Shown one piece after another: positions 16,864 to 28,520 of a stretch of DNA of 64,000 nt (positions are counted from its first letter, which is position 1; each line of letters opens with the position of its first letter). Source of the stretch: Pseudomonas sp. B6002 (GTDB lineage: Bacteria > Pseudomonadota > Gammaproteobacteria > Pseudomonadales > Pseudomonadaceae); NCBI RefSeq assembly GCF_013385985.1, contig NZ_JACAOY010000004.1, positions 335,124 through 399,123 on the forward strand. Reading direction: 5' to 3'. Below the pieces are notes generated by a model. It had not been told where the DNA came from. It made no database searches and saw only the letters and a list, made by a program, of their open reading frames with translations. The position numbers and the translations under genes were made by a program.

Positions 16864-17916
16864 TTAGAGCTCGCCGAGGCCGTCAATCAGCGCCTGGTTC
16901 TGCTCCGGCGTACCGATGCTGATCCGCAGGAACTGGGCAATCCGCTCCTGCTTGAAGTGCCGCACGATCACACCCTGCTCACGCAACTTGGCCGCCAGGC
17001 CGGCTGCGTCGTGCTTGGGGTGACGGGCAAAGATGAAGTTGGCCGCCGACGGCAATACCTCAAAACCCTTGCCTTCCAGCTGCGCAACCACCTTGTTACG
17101 GCTGTCGATCACCCACTGGCACGTCTTTTCGAAATACTCACGGTCCTCGAACGCCGCCGCCGCGCCGACAATCGCCAGGCGATCCAGCGGGTAGGAGTTG
17201 AAGCTGTTCTTGACCCGCTCCAGCGCCTCGATCAGGTCCGGGTGGCCCACGGCCAGGCCCACGCGCAAACCGGCCAGTGAGCGCGATTTGGACAGGGTCT
17301 GGGTCACCAGCAGGTTCGGGTAGCGATCCACCAGGCTGATCGCGGTTTCACCGCCGAAGTCGATATAGGCCTCATCGACTACGACCACCGAATCCGGGCT
17401 GGCCTTGAGGATCTGCTCCACCGCATCCAGCGCCAGCACGCAGCCCGTTGGCGCGTTCGGGTTGGGGAAGATGATCCCGCCGTTGGGCCTGGCGTAATCC
17501 GCTACCCGGATCTGGAACTGCTCATCCAACGGCACAGGGGCCGACTGGATGCCATACAGGCCGCAGTAGACCGGATAGAAGCTGTAGCTGATATCCGGGA
17601 ACAGCAGCGGCAGATCGTGCTGGAACAGGCCGTGAAAAATGTGCGCCAGGACTTCGTCGGAACCGTTGCCGAGGAACACCTTGCCTGCATCCACGCCGTA
17701 ATACTTGGCCACGGCCTGCTTGAGCAGGTCGCTGTTGGGGTCCGGGTACAGGCGCAGGTTGTCGTTCAGCTCGGCCTGCATCGCGGCCAACGCCTTGGGC
17801 GATGGGCCGTAGGGGTTTTCATTGGTGTTGAGCTTGACCAGCTTGGTCAACTTCGGCTGCTCGCCGGGTACGTAAGGCACGAGGTCCTTGACGAAAGGGC
17901 TCCAGAATTTGCTCAT
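16864..17916 (-). CDS. hisC: Histidinol-phosphate aminotransferase
   Basis: This 350-residue PLP enzyme of fold type I interconverts imidazole-acetol phosphate and histidinol phosphate using glutamate. It shows the substrate motif [12 protein letters not shown], the PLP-contact FPNPNAPTG, the aspartate strand [10 protein letters not shown] and the Schiff-base lysine in [10 protein letters not shown] (Lys210). The stop of hisD is 3 bp upstream, so it is the last gene of hisG-hisD-hisC. It follows the Pseudomonas arrangement in which these genes sit next to murA, away from the other his genes. Confidence 0.95.
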   Translation of the reverse strand: MSKFWSPFVKDLVPYVPGEQPKLTKLVKLNTNENPYGPSPKALAAMQAELNDNLRLYPDPNSDLLKQAVAKYYGVDAGKVFLGNGSDEVLAHIFHGLFQHDLPLLFPDISYSFYPVYCGLYGIQSAPVPLDEQFQIRVADYARPNGGIIFPNPNAPTGCVLALDAVEQILKASPDSVVVVDEAYIDFGGETAISLVDRYPNLLVTQTLSKSRSLAGLRVGLAVGHPDLIEALERVKNSFNSYPLDRLAIVGAAAAFEDREYFEKTCQWVIDSRNKVVAQLEGKGFEVLPSAANFIFARHPKHDAAGLAAKLREQGVIVRHFKQERIAQFLRISIGTPEQNQALIDGLGEL

Positions 17917-17919
17917 GTC

Positions 17920-19242
17920 TCAGTTCCCCTTCTCTTCAAGGATGCGGTATTCGGCGCTGCGGGCGTGGGCACTCAGGGACTCACCGCGGGCCAGTACCGA
18001 AGCGGTCTTGCCCAGCTCGGAAGCGCCCTGCGGCGAGCAGAAGATGATCGACGAACGCTTCTGGAAGTCATACACCCCCAGCGGCGACGAGAAGCGTGCG
18101 GTGCCGGAGGTCGGCAGCACGTGGTTCGGGCCTGCGCAGTAGTCACCCAGGGCTTCGCTGGTGTGGCGGCCCATGAAGATTGCACCGGCGTGGCGAATCG
18201 ACGGCAGCCAGGCTTGTGGGTCGGCCACGGACAGCTCCAGGTGCTCCGGCGCGATACGGTTGGCCACTTCGATGGCCTGTTCCATGTCACGCACCAGGAT
18301 CAACGCGCCACGGCCATTGATCGACTTCTCGATGATCTCGGCGCGCTCCATGGTCGGCATCAGCTTGTTGATGCTGGCGGCGACCTTGTCGAGGAACTCG
18401 GCATCCGGGCTGACCAGGATCGCCTGGGCGTCTTCGTCATGCTCAGCCTGGGAGAACAGGTCCATGGCGATCCAGTCCGGGTCGGTCTGGCCGTCGCATA
18501 CCACAAGGATTTCCGAGGGGCCGGCGATCATGTCGATACCGACCTGGCCGAACACATGGCGCTTGGCAGTGGCAACGTAGATGTTGCCAGGGCCGACCAC
18601 CTTGTCGACCTTCGGCACGCTTTCGGTGCCATAGGCCAGGGCCGCGACGGCCTGTGCGCCACCGATGGTGAACACACGGTCGACACCGGCGATGCACGCC
18701 GCTGCCAGCACCAGTTCGTTGATTTCACCACGCGGGGTTGGCACCACCATGACCACTTCGGTCACGCCGGCCACCTTGGCGGGAATGGCGTTCATCAATA
18801 CCGACGATGGGTAGGACGCTTTACCGCCAGGCACGTACAGGCCGGCGCGGTCCAGCGGCGTGACCTTCTGGCCCAGCACAGTGCCGTCGGCTTCGGTGTA
18901 GCTCCAGGAATCCTGCTTCTGCTTCTCGTGGTAGCTGCGCACCCGCGCCGCCGCCACTTCCAGGGCTTCGCGCTGGGGCGCAGTGATGCGCGTCAGGGCC
19001 AGCTCCAGGCGTTCGCGGGGCAGGATCAGGTCGGCCATGGACTTGACGTCCAGGCCATCGAACTGACGGGTGAAATCCACCAGCGCCGCATCACCGCGCT
19101 CGCGCACGGCCTTGATGATGTCGAGCACCCGCCCGTTGACCGAATCGTCGGACACGCTTTCCCAGCTCAGCAGATGATCCAGATGATGGGCGAAATCCGG
19201 GTCGGCAGCGTTGAGTCGGGCAATTGCAGTGGACGTGGTCAT
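17920..19242 (-). CDS. hisD: Histidinol dehydrogenase
   Basis: This 440-residue zinc enzyme carries out the last two steps of histidine synthesis, oxidising L-histidinol to L-histidine with two NAD+. Visible signatures are [26 protein letters not shown], the zinc/catalytic [13 protein letters not shown], the catalytic pair in [10 protein letters not shown] and the late [14 protein letters not shown]. Length is standard. The gap to hisG (129 bp) contains a terminator-like hairpin. Confidence 0.97.
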   Translation of the reverse strand: MTTSTAIARLNAADPDFAHHLDHLLSWESVSDDSVNGRVLDIIKAVRERGDAALVDFTRQFDGLDVKSMADLILPRERLELALTRITAPQREALEVAAARVRSYHEKQKQDSWSYTEADGTVLGQKVTPLDRAGLYVPGGKASYPSSVLMNAIPAKVAGVTEVVMVVPTPRGEINELVLAAACIAGVDRVFTIGGAQAVAALAYGTESVPKVDKVVGPGNIYVATAKRHVFGQVGIDMIAGPSEILVVCDGQTDPDWIAMDLFSQAEHDEDAQAILVSPDAEFLDKVAASINKLMPTMERAEIIEKSINGRGALILVRDMEQAIEVANRIAPEHLELSVADPQAWLPSIRHAGAIFMGRHTSEALGDYCAGPNHVLPTSGTARFSSPLGVYDFQKRSSIIFCSPQGASELGKTASVLARGESLSAHARSAEYRILEEKGN

Positions 19243-19266
19243 AGCGAGGGCCTCAATAGAATTGGC

Positions 19267-19317
19267 AAAAACTCAGGCGCCCTAAAACTAGCAGTCGTTT
19301 CCGCTTGGGCACCTGAG
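19267..19317 (-). terminator. Terminator/attenuator-like hairpin between hisG and hisD
   Basis: On the minus strand, CTCAGGTGCCC pairs with GGGCGCCTGAG over 11 bp (one G-T) across a 24-nt loop, followed by TTTTT. In plus coordinates the arms are 19272-19282 and 19307-19317. It lies inside a presumed operon. Confidence 0.65.
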
Positions 19318-19371
19318 AATTCTGGCTATGAGGCGGATAGACGGGCGCAGCCTTTCAGCTACGCAGGTAAG

Positions 19372-20007
19372 TCAACCGCGGTGTCGCGACTCCACTGCCT
19401 TGCGCAGGGTGTCAATCAACGCCTGGATACGGGCGTGCTGCATCTTCATCGACGCTTTGTTGACGATCAGGCGGGAGCTGATGTCGGCGATGAAATCCTG
19501 AGGCTCCAGGCCATTGGCACGCAGGGTGTTGCCGGTGTCGACCACGTCGATGATCTTGTCGGCCAGACCGATCAGCGGGGCCAGCTCCATCGAACCATAG
19601 AGCTTGATGATGTCGACCTGACGACCTTGCTCGGCGTAGTAACGCTTGGCAACGTTGACAAACTTGGTCGCCACGCGCAGGCGGCCTTTAGGCTCAACGT
19701 CACCGACACGGCCGGCAGTCATCAGCTTGCACAGGGCAATTCGCAGGTCCAGAGGTTCATACAGGCCCTGGCCGCCGTATTCCATCAGCACGTCTTTACC
19801 GGCGACACCCAGGTCGGCCGCGCCATGCTCAACGTAGGTCGGCACGTCGGTAGCCCGCACGATCAACAGGCGAACGTCGTCCTGGGTCGTGGGGATGATC
19901 AGCTTGCGGCTCTTGTCCGGATTCTCGGTCGGCACGATGCCCGCTTCAGCCAGAAGCGGCAAAGTGTCGTCAAGGATGCGGCCCTTGGACAGTGCGATGG
20001 TCAACAT
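19372..20007 (-). CDS. hisG: ATP phosphoribosyltransferase (short form)
   Basis: This 211-residue enzyme commits PRPP and ATP to histidine synthesis. It begins [19 protein letters not shown] and carries the PRPP loop [14 protein letters not shown]. At 211 residues it is the short form, lacking the C-terminal ACT-like regulatory domain; such enzymes need HisZ for activity and histidine feedback. HisZ is not in this window. It precedes hisD and hisC on the same strand. Confidence 0.96.
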   Translation of the reverse strand: MLTIALSKGRILDDTLPLLAEAGIVPTENPDKSRKLIIPTTQDDVRLLIVRATDVPTYVEHGAADLGVAGKDVLMEYGGQGLYEPLDLRIALCKLMTAGRVGDVEPKGRLRVATKFVNVAKRYYAEQGRQVDIIKLYGSMELAPLIGLADKIIDVVDTGNTLRANGLEPQDFIADISSRLIVNKASMKMQHARIQALIDTLRKAVESRHRG

Positions 20008-20104
20008 GGGAAACGTCAGTCCTTCATCAGGCTATTGCTGTCCGGTCGCAAACGGCGCCAGACACAGATCGAGGCCATGACAGCCTCGATTTTAAACAAA
20101 TTTC

Positions 20105-20195
20105 TGTAGTGAGCGGGCTTGCCCCGCGCGGCGGCGTGTCGGGCGCCTTAACCCTACCTGATACACCGCGGCGCGGGGCAAGCCCGCTCACTACA
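20105..20195. repeat. REP-like palindrome of a second family
   Basis: TGTAGTGAGCGGGCTTGCCCCGCG on the left and CGCGGGGCAAGCCCGCTCACTACA on the right, around a centre with partly complementary arms. The core (GAGCGGGCTTGCCCCGCG) differs from the common GAGCTGGCTTGCCTGCGAT type. It lies between hisG and murA. Confidence 0.88.
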
Positions 20196-20203
20196 AGCAG
20201 CAA

Positions 20204-21732
<1,529 letters not shown>

Positions 21733-21775
21733 GCTCAACCTCTATCGGCGCCCAGTGCGCACGGGTCGCACATCA

Positions 21776-21832
21776 TACAAAAAAGCCCCGCGCCTGCGAA
21801 CCCCGCATAGCAGGACTCTGACGGGGGGCTTT
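21776..21832 (-). terminator. Intrinsic terminator after mlaB
   Basis: Reading the minus strand, AAAGCCCC (with CCG) pairs with CGGGGCTTT across a long, partly structured loop and ends in a T-tract (plus-strand A run at 21777-21783). It closes the mla operon before ibaG. Confidence 0.75.
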
Positions 21833-21846
21833 CCTGAAAATGGCTA

Positions 21847-22152
21847 TTAAGGATGCGCCAACAGCTCGCTCAGGCCGGAAACCTCGGCAATTTCCCGCAT
21901 GTCCTCGGGCATTGCACGGATGCTGACCGGTTTTTTGATCGCCTCGGCATCACGGATAAAGCACAGCAACAACGACAAGCCAACGCTGCTGGACTTGGTC
22001 ACCGCCGAGCAATCGAGCACCAGGGCAGGCGCGCTGCTGGTCTTGATCAGCGCCTGGCCCTGCTTGCGCAGGTCAGGCCCGGTGCGGTAGTCCAGCACGC
22101 CGCTGAGGAACAACTCGCCGGCGTCGCCGAGACGAACAGCCGACTCGGTCAT
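21847..22152 (-). CDS. mlaB: Phospholipid transport system STAS-domain protein MlaB
   Basis: This 101-residue protein is a single STAS domain (LFLSGVLDYRTGPDLRKQG, ALVLDCSAVTKSSSVGLSLLLCF) that binds the ATPase MlaF and supports assembly of the MlaFEDB complex in the inner membrane. It overlaps the end of mlaC by 4 bp. It is the last gene of mlaF-E-D-C-B (called ttg2 in P. putida), which moves phospholipids between the membranes and affects tolerance to solvents and detergents. Confidence 0.93.
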   Translation of the reverse strand: MTESAVRLGDAGELFLSGVLDYRTGPDLRKQGQALIKTSSAPALVLDCSAVTKSSSVGLSLLLCFIRDAEAIKKPVSIRAMPEDMREIAEVSGLSELLAHP

Positions 22153-22799
22153 TGTGCGGACTTCCCGGCAGCTTGCTTGTCAGTTTCTTCCTTGGCCTTG
22201 GCCACTTCACCGGCCCAACCGTTGATGGTCTTGTCCAAGTCGTTACCGTTGCGCTGCATGGCATCAGCGAACTGGTCGCGGAACAGCTTGCCGATGTTGA
22301 TGCCGTTGATGATCACGTTGCGCAGTTTCCACTCGCCGTTGACCTTCTCCAGCGTGTATTGCACAGGGTAGACAGCGCCGTTGTTGCCTTTGACGGTCAT
22401 GCCGACGCTGGTACGGTCGCCCGACTCGTCCTTCGCAGGGTCCACGGTGATGCCTTGGTTGTTGTACTCAAGCAACGCGTTGCCGTAGAACTGGAACAGG
22501 CCCTTCTTGAAGTTTTCCTGGAAGGTCTGCATCTGCGCCGGGGTCGCCTTGCGCGAATACTTGACGGTCATGATGCTGCGGGAAATGCCTTCGGCATCAA
22601 CCACAGGGCCCACGATCGAGTTAAGCGCGTCGTAGAACTTACTCGGGTCCTGCTTGTACTGCTCTTTGTTGGCAGTCAGGTCGGCCAGCATCTTGCTGGT
22701 CGTGTCCTGCACCAGATCGTGCGCAGAACCTGCCGCGTTGGCCAGCAGCGGCAACGCTGCAAGCAATACCAGCAGGCCACGTCGCAAGGTAGAGATCAT
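22149..22799 (-). CDS. mlaC: Periplasmic phospholipid-binding protein MlaC
   Basis: This is an exported protein of about 216 residues with a signal peptide (MISTLRRGLLVLLAALPLLANA) and a lipid-carrier domain with DLVQDTTSKMLADL and FYGNALLEYNN. It shuttles phospholipid between the outer-membrane MlaA complex and MlaD. Two starts are possible. The ATG at 22814 overlaps the mlaD stop as ATGA but lacks a ribosome-binding site. The ATG at 22799 has GAGGA 8 nt upstream and gives a cleaner signal peptide, so I chose it. Confidence 0.92.
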   Translation of the reverse strand: MISTLRRGLLVLLAALPLLANAAGSAHDLVQDTTSKMLADLTANKEQYKQDPSKFYDALNSIVGPVVDAEGISRSIMTVKYSRKATPAQMQTFQENFKKGLFQFYGNALLEYNNQGITVDPAKDESGDRTSVGMTVKGNNGAVYPVQYTLEKVNGEWKLRNVIINGINIGKLFRDQFADAMQRNGNDLDKTINGWAGEVAKAKEETDKQAAGKSAQ

Positions 22800-22810
22800 G
22801 AACAGATTCC

Positions 22811-23278
22811 TCATTTGGCGTCTTTATTGACCGTATTGAGCAGGAATTTACCGATCAGGTCTTCAAGCACCAGCGACGACTGTGTGTCGTGGATGGTCGA
22901 ACCATCCTTGAGCAGGGCAGTTTCCCCGCCCACGCTGACGCCGATGTACTTCTCGCCCAGCAGACCCGCAGTGAGGATAGATGCAGTGGAGTCAGTCGGC
23001 AGATTATCTACCTTCTTGTCCACCTGCATGGTCACTCGGCCGGTGAAGCTGTCGCGGTCCAGATCGATTGCCGTGACCTTGCCGATGGTAACGCCGGCCA
23101 TGGTCACTTTAGCTCTGACCGTCAAACCGGCGATATTGTCGAAGTACGCGTAAAGTTTATAGGTGTCGGCAGTGGGGCTGGCCGACAGGCCACTGACCCG
23201 CAGGGCCAGCAACAGTAAAGCCAGGATGCCAGCCAGCAAGAAAAGGCCGACACCGATTTCCACAGTGCGGTTTTGCAT
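22811..23278 (-). CDS. mlaD: Phospholipid transport substrate-binding subunit MlaD
   Basis: This 155-residue protein has one N-terminal membrane helix (EIGVGLFLLAGILALLLLAL) and a periplasmic MCE domain (LYAYFDNIAGLTVRAKVTMAG, GLLGEKYIGVSVGG). MlaD hexamers form the lipid channel on top of MlaFE. It is a normal single-MCE length. It starts one base from the mlaE stop and overlaps mlaC, so translation is probably coupled. Confidence 0.95.
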   Translation of the reverse strand: MQNRTVEIGVGLFLLAGILALLLLALRVSGLSASPTADTYKLYAYFDNIAGLTVRAKVTMAGVTIGKVTAIDLDRDSFTGRVTMQVDKKVDNLPTDSTASILTAGLLGEKYIGVSVGGETALLKDGSTIHDTQSSLVLEDLIGKFLLNTVNKDAK

Positions 23279-24075
23279 CAGAAATCTCCAAACATCAAGG
23301 CGGTCAAAATGAAGTCAAGGCCCAGTACCGCCAGCGAGGCGTACACAACGGTCTTGGTGGTGGCGCGACTGATCCCTTCTGAAGTGGGCTCACAGTCATA
23401 GCCTTGGAATACGGCGATCCAGGTCACTACAAAGGCGAAAACGATGCTTTTAATGATGCCGTTAAGCACATCGCCGCTGAAGGTCACGCTGTTCTGCATG
23501 TTGGCCCAGTAGGAACCGTCATAGACGCCCAGCCAGTCAACCGCCACCCACGAACCGCCCCAAATGCCGACCACGCTGAAGATCATTGCCAGCAGCGGCA
23601 AGGAAATGAAACCGGCCCACAGGCGCGGGGCAACAATGTACTTGAGCGGGTCCACGCCGATCATTTCGAGGCTGGACAGCTGCTCGGTGGACTTCATGTT
23701 GCCGATCTCGGCCGTCAACGCAGAGCCGGCACGCCCGGCGAACAGCAACGCGGTGACCACTGGCCCGAGCTCACGCAGCAACGTCAGGGCGACCATCTGC
23801 CCTACTGCCTGCTCCGAACCGTAGCTGGACAGAATATTGAAGCCCTGCAGCGCCAGCACCATACCGATGAACACGCCGGAAACGACGATGATCACCAGGG
23901 ACATCACGCCCACGGCGTGCAACTGCTTGATCAACAGGCCAAAACCGCCGCCGATACCACCACGGCCGAGCAACGCATGAAACAGGAAGAGGGTAGAACG
24001 GCCCAGCACCTCGACAATGTCGATGCCCGAGCGGCCGAAAAGGCGAACCTTCTCGATGAGAGATGTCTTGCGCAT
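23278..24075 (-). CDS. mlaE: Phospholipid ABC transporter permease MlaE
   Basis: This 265-residue inner-membrane permease has about five or six hydrophobic segments and the family block [27 protein letters not shown] followed by [25 protein letters not shown]. It forms the membrane core that MlaF drives. The reading frame overlaps mlaF by one base. Confidence 0.96.
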   Translation of the reverse strand: MRKTSLIEKVRLFGRSGIDIVEVLGRSTLFLFHALLGRGGIGGGFGLLIKQLHAVGVMSLVIIVVSGVFIGMVLALQGFNILSSYGSEQAVGQMVALTLLRELGPVVTALLFAGRAGSALTAEIGNMKSTEQLSSLEMIGVDPLKYIVAPRLWAGFISLPLLAMIFSVVGIWGGSWVAVDWLGVYDGSYWANMQNSVTFSGDVLNGIIKSIVFAFVVTWIAVFQGYDCEPTSEGISRATTKTVVYASLAVLGLDFILTALMFGDF

Positions 24076-24884
24076 CAGCGCTTCCCCAGAAGATCTGAGC
24101 GGTAGTCCGCTGCCGGAAAATGAAAAGGCACCGGGCCATCGGGATCGCCGGTCATGAATTGGCGGATGCGCGGGTTATCGGCATTCATGAGTTCTTCTGG
24201 CGTGCCCTGCCCCAGCACCTGCCCATCACCGACGACATAGAGGTAGTCGGCGATGCTCGCAGTTTCGGCCAGGTCGTGGGAAACCACGATGCTGGTGATG
24301 CCGAGCGCGTCGTTGAGCAGGCGGATCAGACGCACCAACACGCCCATGGCGATCGGGTCCTGGCCCACGAAAGGTTCGTCGTACATGAGGATCTGCGGAT
24401 CAAGCGCGATGGCACGCGCCAGCGCGACACGGCGCTTCATGCCACCGGACAGCTCGTCAGGCATCAGGTCGATGGCACCGCGAAGGCCCACGGCCTGCAG
24501 TTTCAGCAACACAATGTCACGAATCATTTCATCGGACAGCTGGGTATGCACCCGCAGCGGGAAGGCCACGTTTTCGAAAACATCGAGGTCGGTAAACAAC
24601 GCACCGCTCTGGAACAGCACACCCATGTGCTTGCGCGCGTCGAACAGGTCACTGCGCGAGAGCGTCGGCAGGTTCTGTCCATTGACCCACACTTCGCCAG
24701 CAGTGGGCCGCAATTGCATGCCCATCAGACGCAACAGGGTGGTCTTGCCACAGCCTGAAGGCCCCATGATGCCCGTGACCTTGCCGCGGGGAATGCGAAT
24801 ATCGACGTTATTGAAGATGCTGCGCGTCCCGCGCTTGAAGGTAAGGCCCTTCAGCTCGACCGCGTAGGCGTTATCGGCACTCAT
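24075..24884 (-). CDS. mlaF: Phospholipid ABC transporter ATPase MlaF
   Basis: This is a 269-residue ABC ATPase with Walker A (GPSGCGKTT), Q-loop (VLFQSGALF), signature ([16 protein letters not shown]), Walker B ([13 protein letters not shown]) and the His switch (VVSHDL). It powers lipid movement by MlaE. It is the first gene of mlaFEDCB and is divergent from kdsD. Confidence 0.96.
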   Translation of the reverse strand: MSADNAYAVELKGLTFKRGTRSIFNNVDIRIPRGKVTGIMGPSGCGKTTLLRLMGMQLRPTAGEVWVNGQNLPTLSRSDLFDARKHMGVLFQSGALFTDLDVFENVAFPLRVHTQLSDEMIRDIVLLKLQAVGLRGAIDLMPDELSGGMKRRVALARAIALDPQILMYDEPFVGQDPIAMGVLVRLIRLLNDALGITSIVVSHDLAETASIADYLYVVGDGQVLGQGTPEELMNADNPRIRQFMTGDPDGPVPFHFPAADYRSDLLGKR

Positions 24885-25194
24885 CTAAACTCCTTGGGAT
24901 GCAGCCTCTCACTCAGACACCATGTATGCGACATTCGTTTGCAACGGATGTGCAATAGGTAGCCACATGGGTTGGGTGAACCGAACTGGCGGCGAACTAT
25001 ATCACTGCTGGTACAGCGCCCCCAAGGCCGGAACTGCGCTTGTTCAGATTGGCGACAGGGAAAAACATTGCTGACTATGTTAGCGAGAACAGAATCTCGC
25101 GAGCCTTATGAATAAAGCCTGACGAACTTGCGTGAGGGAATTGATCATTACCGCTATAATCGCCGACTTTTCGTCAGGCTATACGATTTCAGAC
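24885..25194. other. Intergenic region between divergent mlaF and kdsD
   Basis: This 310-bp stretch holds no convincing gene. A TATAAT at 25155-25160, 35 bp before the kdsD start, is a plausible -10 but has no good -35. The mlaF promoter is not evident. No repeat or operator stands out. Confidence 0.6.
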
Positions 25195-26169
25195 ATGAGC
25201 CAATCCAGCGACCTTATTCAATCCGCACAACGCACCATCCGCCTCGAGCTCGAAGCCGTAGAGGGCTTGCTGGCCCATATCGACGCGGATTTCGTACGCG
25301 CTTGCGAGATGATTCTGGCCAGCAAAGGCCGCGTTGTCGTGGTCGGCATGGGTAAATCCGGGCACATCGGCAACAAGATCGCCGCCACCCTGGCAAGCAC
25401 CGGGACTACCTCGTTTTTCGTGCACCCGGCAGAAGCCAGCCACGGCGACATGGGCATGATCACCAAGGATGACATCATCCTGGCACTGTCCAACTCCGGC
25501 ACCACCAACGAAATCGTGACCCTGCTGCCACTGATCAAGCGCCTGGGCATCAAGATGATCAGCATTACCGGTAACCCGGAGTCGACGCTGGCCAAGGCCG
25601 CCGAAGTGAACCTCAATGTTCACGTGGCCCACGAAGCCTGCCCGTTGAACCTGGCGCCGACCTCCTCGACCACGGCCGCACTGGTCATGGGCGACGCATT
25701 GGCCGTTGCCCTGCTGGAAGCCCGCGGCTTTACCGCTGAAGACTTCGCCTTTTCCCACCCGGGCGGCGCCCTGGGCCGTCGTCTGCTGCTGAAAGTGGAA
25801 AATGTCATGCATGCGGGTGATGAATTGCCCCACGTCCAGCGCGGCACGCTACTGAAGGACGCGCTGATGGAAATGACCCGCAAGGGCCTGGGCATGACCG
25901 TCATCCTGGAAGCCGATGGCCGCCTGGCCGGGGTATTCACCGACGGCGACCTGCGCCGCACCCTGGATCGCACCATTGATATCCACACCGCAACCATTGA
26001 TGCCGTCATGACCCCTCACGGCAAGACCGCACGCCCGGAAATGCTGGCGGCTGAAGCCTTGAAGATCATGGAAGACCACAAGATCGGCGCGCTGGTGGTG
26101 GTCAATGACGATGACCGCCCTATCGGCGCCCTGAACATGCACGACTTGTTGCGTGCGGGAGTGATGTAA
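25195..26169 (+). CDS. kdsD: D-arabinose-5-phosphate isomerase
   Basis: This 324-residue enzyme converts ribulose 5-phosphate to arabinose 5-phosphate, the first step towards Kdo of LPS. It has an N-terminal SIS sugar-isomerase domain (VVGMGKSGHIGNKIAATLASTG, ALSNSGTTNEIV), the conserved SHPGGALGRRLL segment and two C-terminal CBS domains. The ATG at 25195 starts the conserved protein (MSQSSDLIQSAQRTI); the frame extends 21 codons upstream into the promoter region. The stop is 0-1 bp from kdsC. Confidence 0.95.
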   Translation: MSQSSDLIQSAQRTIRLELEAVEGLLAHIDADFVRACEMILASKGRVVVVGMGKSGHIGNKIAATLASTGTTSFFVHPAEASHGDMGMITKDDIILALSNSGTTNEIVTLLPLIKRLGIKMISITGNPESTLAKAAEVNLNVHVAHEACPLNLAPTSSTTAALVMGDALAVALLEARGFTAEDFAFSHPGGALGRRLLLKVENVMHAGDELPHVQRGTLLKDALMEMTRKGLGMTVILEADGRLAGVFTDGDLRRTLDRTIDIHTATIDAVMTPHGKTARPEMLAAEALKIMEDHKIGALVVVNDDDRPIGALNMHDLLRAGVM

Positions 26170-26694
26170 ATGACTGGCGACCTGTTGCAACGCGGTAAAA
26201 ACATCAAGCTGGCGATCTTCGACGTTGACGGCGTGCTGACCGATGGCCGCCTTTACTTCCTCGAAGACGGCAGCGAATTCAAGACGTTCAACACGCTGGA
26301 CGGCCAGGGCATCAAGATGCTGATGGCTTCGGGCGTACAAACAGCCATTATCAGCGGCCGCAAGACCCCGGTAGTGGAACGGCGCGCACAAAACCTGGGG
26401 ATTCCTCACCTGTATCAAGGCCGTGAGGATAAACTGGTGGTTCTGGACGAGCTTCTTGGCCAACTCAACCTAAGCTATGAGCAGGTCGCCTACCTCGGTG
26501 ACGACCTGCCTGACCTGCCGGTGATTCGCCGGGTAGGCCTGGGCATGGCCGTCGCCAACGCGGCGGCATTTGTTCGCGAACACGCCCATGGCATCACCAC
26601 GGCCCGTGGCGGCGAAGGTGCCGCACGTGAGTTCTGCGAATTGATACTGCGTGCCCAGGGCAACCTTGAATCCGCCCACGCCGCCTACTTATAG
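26170..26694 (+). CDS. kdsC: 3-deoxy-D-manno-octulosonate 8-phosphate phosphatase
   Basis: This 174-residue HAD-family phosphatase of the small capless C0 type releases Kdo from Kdo 8-phosphate. The catalytic DxD is Asp18/Asp20 in LAIFDVDGVLTDG, followed by the Thr/Ser motif in QTAIISGR and the Mg-binding YLGDDLPDLPVI. It is coupled to kdsD upstream and lptC downstream in the Kdo/LPS-transport operon. Confidence 0.96.
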   Translation: MTGDLLQRGKNIKLAIFDVDGVLTDGRLYFLEDGSEFKTFNTLDGQGIKMLMASGVQTAIISGRKTPVVERRAQNLGIPHLYQGREDKLVVLDELLGQLNLSYEQVAYLGDDLPDLPVIRRVGLGMAVANAAAFVREHAHGITTARGGEGAAREFCELILRAQGNLESAHAAYL

Positions 26695-26702
26695 AGCGTT
26701 TT

Positions 26703-27275
26703 ATGCTGAGCAAAAAGATTCGCAACTTCCTGCTATTCGGGGTCATCGCCGCGCTATTCCTGGCGGTGGGCTACTGGAATATCAGCCCGGAGCGCTTCCT
26801 CGACAAGCCTGTCGCGCAGGTTGACGACGGCGCTATCGACTATTACGCCATCAATGCCAAAAGCGTGCAGTTCCTGCCCGATGGCAAGGTGCAGTACGAG
26901 ATGACATCGGACAAGGTCGAGCATTTGAAGGCCACTGAAGTGACCCTGCTGACCAATCCGGACATGAACATCTACCGCGGCACCGAGTTTCCGTGGCACG
27001 TCACCAGCAAGCGTGGCGAGGTCAACCCGGACGGCACCCAGGTAGAACTGATCGACTCGGTGCGCGTTGCGCGCACTGACGACAAGAACCGCGACACCGT
27101 GATTACCAGCAGTCGCATGACCGTATTCCCGCAGAAGCAATATGCGCAGACCGAGCAAGACGTTAGAATCGACGGCGCTGGCGGTGTATCGACTGGCAAG
27201 GGAATGAAAGCGTATTTGAAAGAAAGCAGGATACACCTGCTATCGAACGTAAGAGGACAGTATGAGGCTCGTTAA
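26703..27275 (+). CDS. lptC: LPS export periplasmic bridge protein LptC
   Basis: This 190-residue bitopic inner-membrane protein has one N-terminal helix (FLLFGVIAALFLAVGYWNI) and a beta-jellyroll periplasmic domain (YYAINAKSVQFLPDGKVQYEM; VRTTDD-like repeats). LptC takes LPS from LptB2FG and hands it to LptA. It overlaps lptA by 14 bp, which suggests coupled translation. Confidence 0.93.
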   Translation: MLSKKIRNFLLFGVIAALFLAVGYWNISPERFLDKPVAQVDDGAIDYYAINAKSVQFLPDGKVQYEMTSDKVEHLKATEVTLLTNPDMNIYRGTEFPWHVTSKRGEVNPDGTQVELIDSVRVARTDDKNRDTVITSSRMTVFPQKQYAQTEQDVRIDGAGGVSTGKGMKAYLKESRIHLLSNVRGQYEAR

Positions 27276-27795
27276 AACTCTCCCTATTTTGCTCGGTCTG
27301 GGCGCAGCACTGGGAAGCGTGAGCGCCTGGGCTCTGCCGAACGATAGCCAGCAACCGATCCACATCCAGGCTGACGATGCGCAGCTGGATGACAAGCAAG
27401 GTGTCGCGACCTACACCGGTGGCGTGATCATTACCCAGGGGTCGATGAAGATCACCGGTAATACCGTGACACTGACCCGCACCAAGGCGGGCGACATCGA
27501 CGTCGTGACGTCGGTGGGCAACCTGGCCTATTTCGAACAGAAGCAGGCGCCTGCCGACACCGCCCCGATGAAGGGCTACGGCAAGACGATCCAGTATCAT
27601 GCCCAGCAGAACCGCATTGTCCTGATTGACCAGGCCAAGGTTGTCAGCACCGATGGCAACACCACGGAAGGTGAAAAAATCACCTATGACACTGTGAAAC
27701 AGGTCGCCAACGCCGGTCGCGCCAATGGCAACAAGGTCACCGCACCTCGTCCGCGTATCGACATGGTTATCCAGCCGAAGAAGAAGGCCGAGTAA
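27262..27795 (+). CDS. lptA: LPS transport periplasmic protein LptA
   Basis: This 177-residue protein has a signal peptide ([24 protein letters not shown]) and one OstA-like beta-jellyroll ([33 protein letters not shown]). LptA polymerises into the bridge that carries LPS across the periplasm. The basic C-terminus (QPKKKAE) is typical. It overlaps lptB by one base. Confidence 0.95.
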   Translation: MRLVKTLPILLGLGAALGSVSAWALPNDSQQPIHIQADDAQLDDKQGVATYTGGVIITQGSMKITGNTVTLTRTKAGDIDVVTSVGNLAYFEQKQAPADTAPMKGYGKTIQYHAQQNRIVLIDQAKVVSTDGNTTEGEKITYDTVKQVANAGRANGNKVTAPRPRIDMVIQPKKKAE

Positions 27796-28520
27796 TGGCA
27801 ACCCTGAAAGCCCAGCATCTGGCCAAGGCCTACAAAAGCCGTCAGGTCGTGCGCGACGTCAGCCTGTCGATCGACAGCGGCCAGATCGTCGGCCTGCTCG
27901 GCCCCAACGGTGCCGGCAAGACCACCTGTTTTTACATGATTGTCGGCCTGGTCCAGGCGGATCAGGGTCGCGTTCTGATCGACGACCTGGATGTCAGCCA
28001 CCAGCCGATGCACGGTCGTGCTCGTGCCGGTATCGGCTATCTACCCCAGGAAGCGTCGATCTTCCGCAAATTGTCGGTTTCGGACAACATCATGGCGATC
28101 CTCGAGACCCGCAAGGAGCTCGACCGCGATGGCCGCCGCAAGGAACTGGAAAGCCTGCTGCAGGAATTCCACATCAACCATATCCGTGACAACCTGGGCA
28201 TGAGCTTGTCCGGTGGTGAGCGTCGTCGCGTGGAAATTGCCCGCGCATTGGCCACCGCACCGAAGTTCATCCTGCTGGACGAACCGTTTGCTGGCGTCGA
28301 CCCGATTTCGGTGGGCGACATCAAGCAGATCATCCACCACCTCAAGGCCAAGGGCATCGGTGTACTGATCACTGACCACAACGTTCGTGAAACCCTCGAT
28401 ATCTGTGAAACCGCTTATATCGTCAACGATGGCCAGCTGATCGCCGAAGGCGATTCCGCCACCATCCTGGCCAACGAACTGGTCAAGGAAGTGTACCTGG
28501 GTCACGAGTTCCGCCTGTAA
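27795..28520 (+). CDS. lptB: LPS export ABC transporter ATPase LptB
   Basis: This 241-residue ABC ATPase has Walker A at 36-44 (GPNGAGKTT), Q-loop YLPQEASIF, signature [16 protein letters not shown], Walker [14 protein letters not shown] and His switch [10 protein letters not shown]. It powers LPS extraction by LptFG. It is the last LPS gene before rpoN, in the conserved lptB-rpoN order. Confidence 0.97.
   Translation: MATLKAQHLAKAYKSRQVVRDVSLSIDSGQIVGLLGPNGAGKTTCFYMIVGLVQADQGRVLIDDLDVSHQPMHGRARAGIGYLPQEASIFRKLSVSDNIMAILETRKELDRDGRRKELESLLQEFHINHIRDNLGMSLSGGERRRVEIARALATAPKFILLDEPFAGVDPISVGDIKQIIHHLKAKGIGVLITDHNVRETLDICETAYIVNDGQLIAEGDSATILANELVKEVYLGHEFRL

Noticed and set aside
17617-20109. 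830-codon open frame on the plus strand across hisC, hisD and hisG
   Set aside because: It runs antisense to three complete histidine genes. The protein has no domain and no ribosome-binding site; codon bias explains its openness.
25124-25150. GAACTT as a -35 of an AlgU (RpoE-like) promoter before kdsD
   Set aside because: No TCTGA-like -10 occurs at 16 or 17 nt downstream.
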